Notes under the pieces: generated by a model | Told to the model about the DNA's origin: nothing | The model's input: only the letters and a program-made list of their open reading frames with translations | Databases searched by the model: none | Shown here: positions 1 through 5,007 of the stretch, one piece after another | Layout of the letters: the number at the start of each line of letters is the position of its first letter | Position numbering within the stretch: position 1 is the stretch's first letter | Translations under genes and position numbers: made by a program | Origin: an uncultured Lachnoclostridium sp. | GTDB lineage: Bacteria; Bacillota; Clostridia; Lachnospirales; Lachnospiraceae | DNA: 5,010 bases | NCBI GenBank assembly: GCA_958425285.1 | Contig: CATZVV010000159.1 | Coordinates: forward strand, 1-5,010 | Reading direction: 5' to 3'

Positions 1-1446
1 CATCTCACCATTGGTAGCGGTCGCTTGCGGAAGATAATGGATGAAAACATTGAAAGTGTGGAAGGCTTTATCGCACATCAATTCCCAGATTTTGTTGCTT
101 CAGTAACTGCGCCTATCGTAATGGTAATTATATTGTTTACTGTGGATTGGCGTTTCGGCCTTGCTTCTCTTGTTGGGATTATTCTTGCTTTTATTGCTGA
201 ATTCATTGGATATGGCAGTGGTGAAATGAAAGAAAACATGGGAAAATATCAAACTGCCTTAGAGGAAATGAATAATGCTTCGGTTGAGTACGTCCGTGGT
301 ATGCCTGTTGTAAAAGCATTTAATCAAACTGCTTCATCTTTCAAGAAGTTGAAAGACGCTATCAGTGGGTATACGGAGTGGGTATTAAAGTTCTCGCTCG
401 GATGGCAAAATTGTATGCCTGCGTTTACTACAATCATTAACAATATTTATTTGATCTTAATTCCGGTTGGAATACTTATTGGATCAAGCACCTCGGATTT
501 TGCAGGGTTTGCAATGAGTTTCATTTTCTATTTGCTTTTTGTTCCAGCTATTGCGGGTGTACTCAACAAAATCATGTATATTTCAGAATCTTTCATGCAG
601 ATCAACGGTAATGTAGCCAGAATGGATGAAATTCTAAATATTCCAGAAATGCCGGAAACCGATCATCCACAAATGCCAGCTAATGATGACATCGCATTTA
701 ATGATGTCAGCTTCTCTTATACTGGTAAGGTAAATGAAAAAGCTCTTGAAAATGTTTCATTTACGGCAAAGCAAGGGCAGATTACAGCAATCGTCGGCCC
801 GTCTGGTGGTGGTAAGAGCACGATTGCAAATTTAATTTCCCGATTTTGGGATGTATCTTCCGGTAATATCACGATAGGCGGTGTGGATATCCGTGATATG
901 TCGGAGAAATCCTTAATGCGTCATGTTAGCTTTGTTTTTCAAGATATTTTCTTGTTCAAACAGAGTATTTTGGATAATATCCGCATGGGTAATCCGCAAG
1001 CCAGCGAAGAGCAAGTTGTTGCTGCTGCGAAAGCAGCACAGTGCCATGAATTTATATCTAAATTGCCAGAAGGCTATCATACAGTAGTAGGCACTAAAGG
1101 AATTCATCTGTCCGGTGGTGAACGTCAAAGAATTGCGATTGCACGGGCTATTATTAAGGATTCACCAATTATCGTACTTGATGAAGCAACTGCGTTTAGT
1201 GATCCTGAAAATGAGTATCTCATTCAAAAAGCGTTTGAAAAATTAATGCAGGGAAAAACAGTTATTATCATTGCACATCGCCTTTCCACGATTCGCAATG
1301 CTGACAATATCATTGTAATGGAAAAGGGCCATTTAGTGGAAGAAGGAAAGCATGATGAATTAGTTGCTGCTGGTGGAAGATACTCGCATATGTGGAATCA
1401 TTATACGGAAGCAATTGATTGGAAAATCGGCGGAAAGGCGGTGTAA
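1..1446 (+). CDS. ABC half-transporter, permease-ATPase fusion (YbtP/IrtA-like), 5' end outside window
   Basis: The reading frame is open from base 1, so the start lies upstream; 481 residues are visible. Alignment with the next gene suggests about 113 N-terminal residues (the first membrane helices) are missing from an original of roughly 595. Counting from base 1, membrane segments lie near 30-48, 51-70, 140-162 and 166-186. The nucleotide-binding domain follows: Walker A GPSGGGKST at 266-274, Q-loop Gln314 in FVFQD, signature LSGGERQR at 370-377, Walker B IIVLD at 390-394 with catalytic Glu395, and H-loop His426. The D-loop reads AFSD instead of the usual SxLD. The permease plus ATPase order is that of exporter-fold half-transporters, which work as dimers in the cytoplasmic membrane; the partner is almost certainly the next gene. 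The YbtPQ/IrtAB-like iron-siderophore assignment is inferred from overall sequence feel and from the metal genes downstream. A drug or peptide exporter cannot be excluded. Confidence 0.9.
   Translation, partial: HLTIGSGRLRKIMDENIESVEGFIAHQFPDFVASVTAPIVMVIILFTVDWRFGLASLVGIILAFIAEFIGYGSGEMKENMGKYQTALEEMNNASVEYVRGMPVVKAFNQTASSFKKLKDAISGYTEWVLKFSLGWQNCMPAFTTIINNIYLILIPVGILIGSSTSDFAGFAMSFIFYLLFVPAIAGVLNKIMYISESFMQINGNVARMDEILNIPEMPETDHPQMPANDDIAFNDVSFSYTGKVNEKALENVSFTAKQGQITAIVGPSGGGKSTIANLISRFWDVSSGNITIGGVDIRDMSEKSLMRHVSFVFQDIFLFKQSILDNIRMGNPQASEEQVVAAAKAAQCHEFISKLPEGYHTVVGTKGIHLSGGERQRIAIARAIIKDSPIIVLDEATAFSDPENEYLIQKAFEKLMQGKTVIIIAHRLSTIRNADNIIVMEKGHLVEEGKHDELVAAGGRYSHMWNHYTEAIDWKIGGKAV
1435..1443 (+). 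promoter_or_regulatory. Ribosome binding site of second ABC gene, inside the end of the first
   Basis: AAGGCGGTG lies 5 bases before ATG 1449 and overlaps the last codons of the upstream gene. It favours ATG 1449 over the in-frame TTG at 1419, which has no SD sequence before it. The arrangement suggests translational coupling, so that the two dimer partners are made in equal amounts. Confidence 0.7.
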
Positions 1447-1448
1447 CT

Positions 1449-3185
1449 ATGAGCAAACTACAAAAAGCTCTCTTTTTATCAGATAAAGGTTATGCAGATT
1501 TGAAAAGGGCTATATTTGCTTGCACATTGACAAATCTGGCTATGCTTCTTCCTTTCTGTGTAACCGTTATGATCTTTAGTGAAATCTTAACACCATTTGT
1601 CTCCGGTGGAGAGATTCAATGGAATCACATTTGGCTTCTTTGGGGAGCAGGTATTATATCTGCAATTTTAGTATTTCTGGCAGCAAAAAATGATTATCGC
1701 AAGACTTACATTGCGTCTTATAAAGAATCAAACACTACTCGTTTAAGAATAGCAGAACATCTTCGAAAGCTACCTATGAGTTTTTTTAATACGAAAGACC
1801 TTTCGGAGCTTACTACTAATATGATGGCAGATTGTAGTAGTATGGAATCTCTGCTAAGTAGTACAATTCCGCCTTTGATTGCGAATGGTATTACAGTAAC
1901 CCTGACCTGTATTTTGCTCGCCTTTTTTGATTGGCGACTTACCTTATGTGTATTCTGTACAGTACCGATAGCTTTTTTGATTATCTGGCTGAGCCGCAAA
2001 CATCAGCAAAAGTTATTTGAAAAGCAGGTTGACGCTAAATTGGAAGCGTCCGATCAAGTACAAGAATACTTGGAAGGTATGAAAATTATTAAATCCTGTG
2101 GACTAAGCGGTGCCCACTTCAAAACTTTGAATAAAGCACTTCTCGCAATGAAAAAGATTGCTGTGAAAGTTGAAATGGCTGTGGGCGTTTTTATGTCAAG
2201 TGCAAGTATGATTTTGCAGGCAGGAATTGGCATTACTATTTTTGTCGGTGCATTGCTATTAACAAACGGACAAATTGAGTTGCTCCCGCTATTGATGTTT
2301 TTATTGATGGTAACAAGAATTTATGGCCCAATCCTTGCAATCCTTGCCAACCTTTCCTCTCTGCTGAATTTGAATGTGGTAACGAACCGTATGCGTACCC
2401 TCCTAACTACGCCAACTATGGCAGGGGAGGGAAAAACCGTACCAAACTGCGATATTGAACTTTCCCATGTATCTTTCGCTTACAATAAAGATGAGGTAAT
2501 TAAGGATGTATCCTGCAAAATTCCTCAAGGCAGTGTTACTGCGCTGGTAGGCCCATCCGGTAGTGGCAAAAGCACGATTTCTAAGCTAATAGCTCGTTTT
2601 TGGGATGTTCAAAAAGGTGAAATCAAGGTAGGTGGAAAAGACGTAAAAACAATGGAACCGGAATGCCTAATGTCCTATATGTCTTTTGTATTTCAAGATG
2701 TGACGCTTTTTAATGATACGGTAATGAACAATATTAGGCTTGGAAATCCGAATGCTACTGACGAACAAGTAATTGCTGCGGCAAAAGCCGCTTACTGCGA
2801 TGAGTTCGTCCGTGAAATGCCAGACGCTTATCAGACTATACTTGGAGAAAATGGAAGCACACTTTCCGGTGGTGAGCGTCAGAGAATATCCATCGCTCGT
2901 GCGCTACTTAAGAATGCACCCATTATTCTTTTGGACGAAGCAACTGCGTCCCTTGATCCTGAGAATGAAGTTCTTGTCCAAAAGGCTATTGCTAAATTAG
3001 TTGAAGGTAAAACTGTAATTATGATTGCCCATCGGCTCCGCACCGTAGTTGACGCCGACCAGATTCTTGTATTGGATGAGGGAAAACTCGTAGAACAAGG
3101 AACGCATGAGGAACTAATGCGCGAGAAGGGATTATATCAAAAATTGTTCCATATCCAACAAGAAAGTCTTGGATGGGCGGTATAG
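1449..3185 (+). CDS. ABC half-transporter, permease-ATPase fusion (YbtQ/IrtB-like)
   Basis: This is a complete 578-residue half-transporter, the normal length for the family. Membrane segments lie near 21-43, 60-78, 140-160, 162-182, 245-272 and 279-300, giving the six-helix exporter fold. The ATPase domain has Walker A GPSGSGKST at 368-376, Q-loop Gln416, signature LSGGERQR at 472-479, Walker B IILLD at 492-496 with Glu497, a canonical D-loop SLD at 501-503, and H-loop His528. It starts 2 bases after the previous stop, and the two ATPase domains are clearly paralogous (shared RFWDV, SFVFQD, NIR-GNP and AAAKAA blocks), so a heterodimer is expected. Both subunits keep the catalytic glutamate and an intact signature, so neither ATP site is obviously dead. 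Known YbtPQ and IrtAB pairs use this exporter architecture to take up metal-siderophores. Uptake as opposed to export here is inference from the neighbouring mntP and metalloregulator genes. Confidence 0.93.
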   Translation: MSKLQKALFLSDKGYADLKRAIFACTLTNLAMLLPFCVTVMIFSEILTPFVSGGEIQWNHIWLLWGAGIISAILVFLAAKNDYRKTYIASYKESNTTRLRIAEHLRKLPMSFFNTKDLSELTTNMMADCSSMESLLSSTIPPLIANGITVTLTCILLAFFDWRLTLCVFCTVPIAFLIIWLSRKHQQKLFEKQVDAKLEASDQVQEYLEGMKIIKSCGLSGAHFKTLNKALLAMKKIAVKVEMAVGVFMSSASMILQAGIGITIFVGALLLTNGQIELLPLLMFLLMVTRIYGPILAILANLSSLLNLNVVTNRMRTLLTTPTMAGEGKTVPNCDIELSHVSFAYNKDEVIKDVSCKIPQGSVTALVGPSGSGKSTISKLIARFWDVQKGEIKVGGKDVKTMEPECLMSYMSFVFQDVTLFNDTVMNNIRLGNPNATDEQVIAAAKAAYCDEFVREMPDAYQTILGENGSTLSGGERQRISIARALLKNAPIILLDEATASLDPENEVLVQKAIAKLVEGKTVIMIAHRLRTVVDADQILVLDEGKLVEQGTHEELMREKGLYQKLFHIQQESLGWAV

Positions 3186-3192
3186 CGGTATA
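3177..3192 (+). repeat. Tandem 8-bp direct repeat at the end of the second ABC gene
   Basis: GCGGTATA occurs twice without a gap (3177-3184 and 3185-3192). The TAG stop spans the junction. Removing one copy would leave GTA followed by TAA, so the encoded protein would end at the same residue. Confidence 0.8.
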
Positions 3193-3216
3193 AACGTATT
3201 TGCAGGAGGGGCATGA

Positions 3217-3768
3217 ATGAGTTTTTGGGATTTGCTTTTTATAGCGATAGGGCTGGCAATGGACGCACTTGCTGTTGCTATCGGAAAGGGATTAGCAGCT
3301 AACGGAGAGTGTAAAAAGATTTGCATAATAACCGGCCTCTATTTCGGAAGTTTCCAAACATTCATGCCCTTCCTTGGTTTTTTATGCGGAGAGACTATTA
3401 GTCATTATATTACTTCTGTATCTAAAATTGTTTCTCTAATCTTATTGGTTTTAATCGGGCTAAATATGATCCGAGAAACAATCCGAGAAACAGATAAAGA
3501 GGAAAGTGCTTCTTTATCGGTAAAAGTGATGTTACCTGCGGCTGTTGCTACGAGCATCGACGCTTTTGCGGTTGGTGTTACCTTTGCGGCGTTGGAAGTA
3601 AATATAATTATAGCTGTTTTGCTTATCGGTTTCATTGCCTTTTTATTTTCTTGCATAGGAGCAAAAATCGGCTCTATATTTGGTAGTCGTTTCGAAAAAC
3701 AGTCTGGAATTTTAGGAGGCATAATCCTTATTTTGATAGGGATAAAAATTTTTGTTGTCGGGCATTAG
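3217..3768 (+). CDS. mntP: Putative manganese efflux pump MntP
   Basis: This 183-residue, very hydrophobic protein has six predicted membrane segments (near 4-24, 35-57, 67-85, 104-124, 127-147 and 163-182), the usual length and topology of MntP (formerly the UPF0059/YebN family). It shows the two internally related family motifs, AMDALAVAIGKG around Asp16 and ATSIDAFAVG around Asp115. These membrane-embedded aspartates are conserved in the family and are the likely metal-site residues. The C-terminal EKQSGILGGIILILIGIKI block is also typical. MntP exports Mn2+ from the cytoplasm. The start at ATG 3217 is set by AGGAGGGG at 3204-3211, 5 bases upstream; an overlapping ATG at 3213 is out of frame. 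It sits 31 bases after the ABC pair and 15 before the regulator. That gap is too short to hold a yybP-ykoY Mn riboswitch, so control probably acts at the operon promoter. Confidence 0.93.
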   Translation: MSFWDLLFIAIGLAMDALAVAIGKGLAANGECKKICIITGLYFGSFQTFMPFLGFLCGETISHYITSVSKIVSLILLVLIGLNMIRETIRETDKEESASLSVKVMLPAAVATSIDAFAVGVTFAALEVNIIIAVLLIGFIAFLFSCIGAKIGSIFGSRFEKQSGILGGIILILIGIKIFVVGH

Positions 3769-3778
3769 AAAGGAGGTG
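3769..3778 (+). promoter_or_regulatory. Strong ribosome binding site fixing a TTG start
   Basis: AAAGGAGGTG directly follows the mntP stop and lies 5 bases before TTG 3784. The first in-frame ATG (3802) is 23 bases away, too far for this SD, so the regulator is read as starting at TTG. Confidence 0.8.
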
Positions 3779-3783
3779 CGCCA

Positions 3784-4146
3784 TTGGCCTTGACATCATC
3801 TATGGAGGATTACCTTGAAGCTGTACTTATCCTTCATCAAAAGCATGGTAGCGTTCGTGGTGTTGATATAGCTGTACATTTGGGAGTTACAAAGCCTTCT
3901 GTGAGCCGGGCTGTCAAGGAATTGTCCAAATCCGGGTATATTGTCAAAAATACTGATGGCACACTCTCCCTCACAGATTCAGGTTTGCAAATCGCTACAC
4001 AGATTTATGAGAAACATCTGTTTTTCACCAAGCAGCTTATTGAAGCAGGAGTGCCGGAGGAAATTGCGAAAAAGGACGCCTGCAAGCTGGAACACGTTAT
4101 CAGTGAGGAGAGTTTTGTAAAATTGAAATCATTGTTTGAAGAATGA
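3784..4146 (+). CDS. Metal-dependent transcriptional regulator, DtxR/MntR family
   Basis: The protein has 120 residues: an N-terminal winged helix (about 1-65, with the recognition helix around TKPSVSRAVKELSKSGYI) and a short metal-binding/dimerisation domain (about 66-120). There is no C-terminal SH3-like domain. It is also shorter than Bacillus MntR (142 aa), which it most resembles in layout. By alignment from memory, the ligand positions are Asp9 and Glu12 (MntR D8 and E11), His78 (MntR H77), Cys100 (MntR E99, DtxR C102), Glu103 and His104. The set therefore mixes MntR-like and DtxR-like residues, and iron versus manganese sensing cannot be decided. Such proteins bind DNA when loaded with Fe2+ or Mn2+ and usually repress uptake genes. 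Being last in the operon suggests autoregulation. No clear operator palindrome for it is seen inside the window. The TTG start may keep its level low. Confidence 0.9.
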   Translation: MALTSSMEDYLEAVLILHQKHGSVRGVDIAVHLGVTKPSVSRAVKELSKSGYIVKNTDGTLSLTDSGLQIATQIYEKHLFFTKQLIEAGVPEEIAKKDACKLEHVISEESFVKLKSLFEE

Positions 4147-4197
4147 TATTTGCAAAGGTTTCCCACATTGCAAAAGAGAACAAACCTAAACAGAGCA

Positions 4198-4229
4198 AAA
4201 GAGCCAACGGATTACTCCATTGACTCTTT
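4198..4229 (-). terminator. Rho-independent terminator of the XRE gene, overlapping its stop codon
   Basis: Read on the minus strand, a 14-bp stem closes on a GUAA tetraloop and is followed by TTTTGCTCTGTTT. The two imperfect positions (4204/4223 and 4208/4219) are C-A mismatches on the plus strand but G-U wobbles on the minus strand, which identifies the minus strand as the one selected for folding. The XRE stop TAA (4214-4212) is in the loop. Weak termination of plus-strand transcription from the metal operon is possible. Confidence 0.75.
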
Positions 4230-4556
4230 CGCCCTACATATACCTTTTGCAGTTCCCTCAATAATAAGAAGTTCCTTGTCCTCAAAGGTGTCGAGGATGG
4301 AATCAATCTGCCGACGTAAGGATGTTTTTTCAGCCTGCCTATCCACAAACAGGTATTGATCGGCTGATATGTTGAACATTGTAACAAGACGGGCAAATAG
4401 CGGAAAACTCGGGTATTGCCCTTCGTTCTCTATGGATTGTAAATGCCTTGGGGCAACATCAAGGATTTCCGCTAACTGCTCCCTTGTCATCCCCTTTGCT
4501 TCACGAGCTTTTTTAATGGCCTGCCCTAACGCCATAAAGTCAAATGTGTCATTCAT
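4212..4556 (-). CDS. XRE-family helix-turn-helix regulator, conjugative-element type
   Basis: The 114-residue protein has an N-terminal Cro/CI-type HTH domain at about 10-70. KGMTREQLAEILDVAPRHLQSIENEGQYPSF carries the helix-turn-helix, and the SIENEGQYPSF tail is typical of the family. A short charged helical tail (about 75-114) may serve dimerisation. The start is taken as ATG 4556 because AGGCGGTG (4570-4563) sits 6 bases upstream. An in-frame GTG at 4565 is itself part of that SD sequence and would add only three residues. The gene converges on the metalloregulator and diverges from the KTR gene. Similar small minus-strand XRE genes follow the cargo of Tn916-like elements (Orf9-type), where they are thought to control element functions; this parallel is from general knowledge and not confirmed by alignment. 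A perfect inverted repeat inside its own promoter suggests self-repression. Confidence 0.88.
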   Translation of the reverse strand: MNDTFDFMALGQAIKKAREAKGMTREQLAEILDVAPRHLQSIENEGQYPSFPLFARLVTMFNISADQYLFVDRQAEKTSLRRQIDSILDTFEDKELLIIEGTAKGICRAKESME

Positions 4557-4562
4557 TTTATT

Positions 4563-4570
4563 CACCGCCT
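4563..4570 (-). promoter_or_regulatory. Ribosome binding site of the XRE gene
   Basis: AGGCGGTG on the minus strand is spaced 6 bases from ATG 4556. It includes the GTG at 4565 that would otherwise be the upstream start candidate, and so decides for the ATG. Confidence 0.65.
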
Positions 4571-4592
4571 ATGATTGAGAATTATTACATCT

Positions 4593-4621
4593 ATTATATG
4601 GAGATTCTGCATCTCCTTAAA
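4593..4621 (-). promoter_or_regulatory. Sigma-A-type promoter of the XRE gene
   Basis: On the minus strand a perfect -10 TATAAT (4598-4593) is preceded, after a 17-base spacer, by a weak -35 TTTAAG (4621-4616, 3 of 6 consensus bases). The expected start of transcription is near 4586, giving a leader of about 30 bases. Confidence 0.6.
4600..4616. promoter_or_regulatory. Perfect inverted repeat, candidate XRE operator
   Basis: GGAGAT-TCTGC-ATCTCC is a perfect 6-bp inverted repeat with a 5-base centre, starting 2 bases from the XRE -10 box and reaching the first base of its -35 box. A dimeric HTH protein bound here would block RNA polymerase. The half-site core ATCTC recurs at 4631-4635 and 4653-4657 towards the KTR gene. 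Confidence 0.5.
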
Positions 4622-4623
4622 CG

Positions 4624-4652
4624 ATGTTAAATCTCTTGTGATAGGATATAAA
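4624..4652 (+). promoter_or_regulatory. Weak candidate promoter of the KTR gene
   Basis: TATAAA at 4647-4652 lies 17 bases after ATGTTA (4624-4629, 3 of 6 matches to TTGACA). The -10 is adequate and the -35 poor. The direct repeats AAATCTC at 4629-4635 and 4651-4657 touch both boxes, so the XRE protein may also act here. Supported mainly by position. Confidence 0.35.
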
Positions 4653-4662
4653 ATCTCTATTT

Positions 4663-4670
4663 GGAGGAGG
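4663..4670 (+). promoter_or_regulatory. Ribosome binding site of the KTR gene
   Basis: GGAGGAGG lies 1 base before ATG 4672 and 7 bases before the in-frame ATG 4678. The spacing favours the second ATG. Confidence 0.65.
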
Positions 4671-4677
4671 TATGCCA

Positions 4678-4866
4678 ATGGAAACTGAAAAGTGGATATT
4701 ATGCCCCGCCTGCGGTGGTAAAACACGCAACAGAATCCGGGAAGATACACTGTTGCTGAATTATCCCCTCTACTGTCCAAAATGCAAGCAGGAAACCCTG
4801 ATTGCTGCAAAGGATTTAAGAATAACCGTCGTCGAAAGGCCAGACGCACAGACGCAGAGCCGATGA
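4678..4866 (+). CDS. Cysteine-rich KTR domain protein, conjugative-element associated
   Basis: This is a 62-residue protein from ATG 4678; the upstream ATG 4672 would add two residues but sits only 1 base from the SD. Two CPxC knuckles (Cys9/Cys12 and Cys33/Cys36) are expected to form a zinc ribbon. The first is followed by GGKTRNRIREDT, containing the KTR tripeptide (15-17) that names the family, and the second by KQETLI. The remainder is a short basic/polar tail. Members of this family are common in Firmicutes conjugative transposons beside accessory cargo. Their biochemical role is unknown to me; nucleic-acid or protein binding is a guess from the zinc ribbon. It is divergent from the XRE gene and probably under its control. 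The TGA stop lies inside a hairpin. Confidence 0.85.
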   Translation: METEKWILCPACGGKTRNRIREDTLLLNYPLYCPKCKQETLIAAKDLRITVVERPDAQTQSR

Positions 4867-4900
4867 ACCCGTAAGATTTCTTGCGGATCACCGGCTCTTT
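4856..4900 (+). terminator. Possible terminator hairpin overlapping the KTR stop codon
   Basis: An outer stem AGAGCCG/CGGCTCT (4856-4862 with 4892-4898) is extended, after an A-C mismatch, by TGA/TCA (4864-4866 with 4888-4890). It encloses an inner stem CCGTAAG/CTTGCGG (4869-4875 with 4880-4886, one G-U). A T-rich but interrupted stretch follows from 4898, so termination may be incomplete. The KTR stop codon is in the stem. Confidence 0.5.
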
Positions 4901-4919
4901 CTGTCTCTCTAATTTGGAT

Positions 4920-4956
4920 AGTCCGCCAAATAAAAAAAACGGAGCTTTGGCGGGCT
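4920..4956 (+). repeat. Inverted repeat (arms 1 and 2 of a possible attenuator)
   Basis: AGTCCGCCAAA (4920-4930) pairs with TTTGGCGGGCT (4946-4956): 11 pairs including one G-U, with a 15-base A-rich loop. No T-run follows, so it is not a terminator by itself. It could hold arm 2 away from arm 3. Confidence 0.7.
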
Positions 4957-4964
4957 GTATTGTT

Positions 4965-4997
4965 ATGCCTATACATAGCCCTCCAAACCCGTTTTGA
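4965..4997 (+). other. Candidate 10-codon leader peptide ORF
   Basis: ATG 4965 opens a 10-codon ORF (MPIHSPPNPF) ending at TGA 4995-4997. It spans arm 3 of the hairpin system and its stop lies in the loop of the 3:4 hairpin. Only a weak SD-like GGCGGG (4949-4954), part of arm 2, precedes it, so translation is uncertain. Three prolines among ten codons could slow a ribosome. Confidence 0.3.
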
Positions 4998-5007
4998 GTT
5001 TGGAGGG
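4979..5007 (+). terminator. Perfect 10-bp hairpin at right edge, candidate intrinsic terminator/attenuator
   Basis: CCCTCCAAAC (4979-4988) pairs perfectly with GTTTGGAGGG (4998-5007) around a 9-base loop. The following bases are ATT and then the window ends, so the U-run that would make it a terminator cannot be seen. Arm 3 can instead pair with upstream arm 2. Confidence 0.55.

Noticed and set aside
1419..1448. TTG 1419 as the start of the second ABC gene, giving an overlap with the first.
   Set aside because: No SD sequence precedes it, while ATG 1449 has AAGGCGGTG at good spacing.
3166..3194. TATAAA at 3189-3194 as a -10 box of an internal promoter before mntP.
   Set aside because: At 17 bases upstream there is no -35-like hexamer; the best one (TTGGAT, 3169-3174) is only 14 bases away, and the genes are closely packed.
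3186..3216. A manganese (yybP-ykoY) riboswitch before mntP.
   Set aside because: Only 31 bases separate the genes, far too few for that aptamer.
3405..3722. A 105-codon minus-strand open frame inside mntP, and similar frames inside the ABC genes.
   Set aside because: They are opposite well-supported conserved genes and have no family-like features.
4149..4174. Inverted repeat TTTGCAA/TTGCAAA with a 12-base gap just after the metalloregulator stop, considered as its terminator.
   Set aside because: The stem is short and A/T-rich, has no T-run after it on either strand, and TTGCAA is self-palindromic, so it can arise easily. It might be a binding site but nothing supports that.
4562..4891. 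A 109-codon minus-strand open frame opposite the KTR gene.
   Set aside because: It lies antisense to a clear Cys-rich KTR gene and over the divergent promoter region, and its translation shows no recognisable domain.
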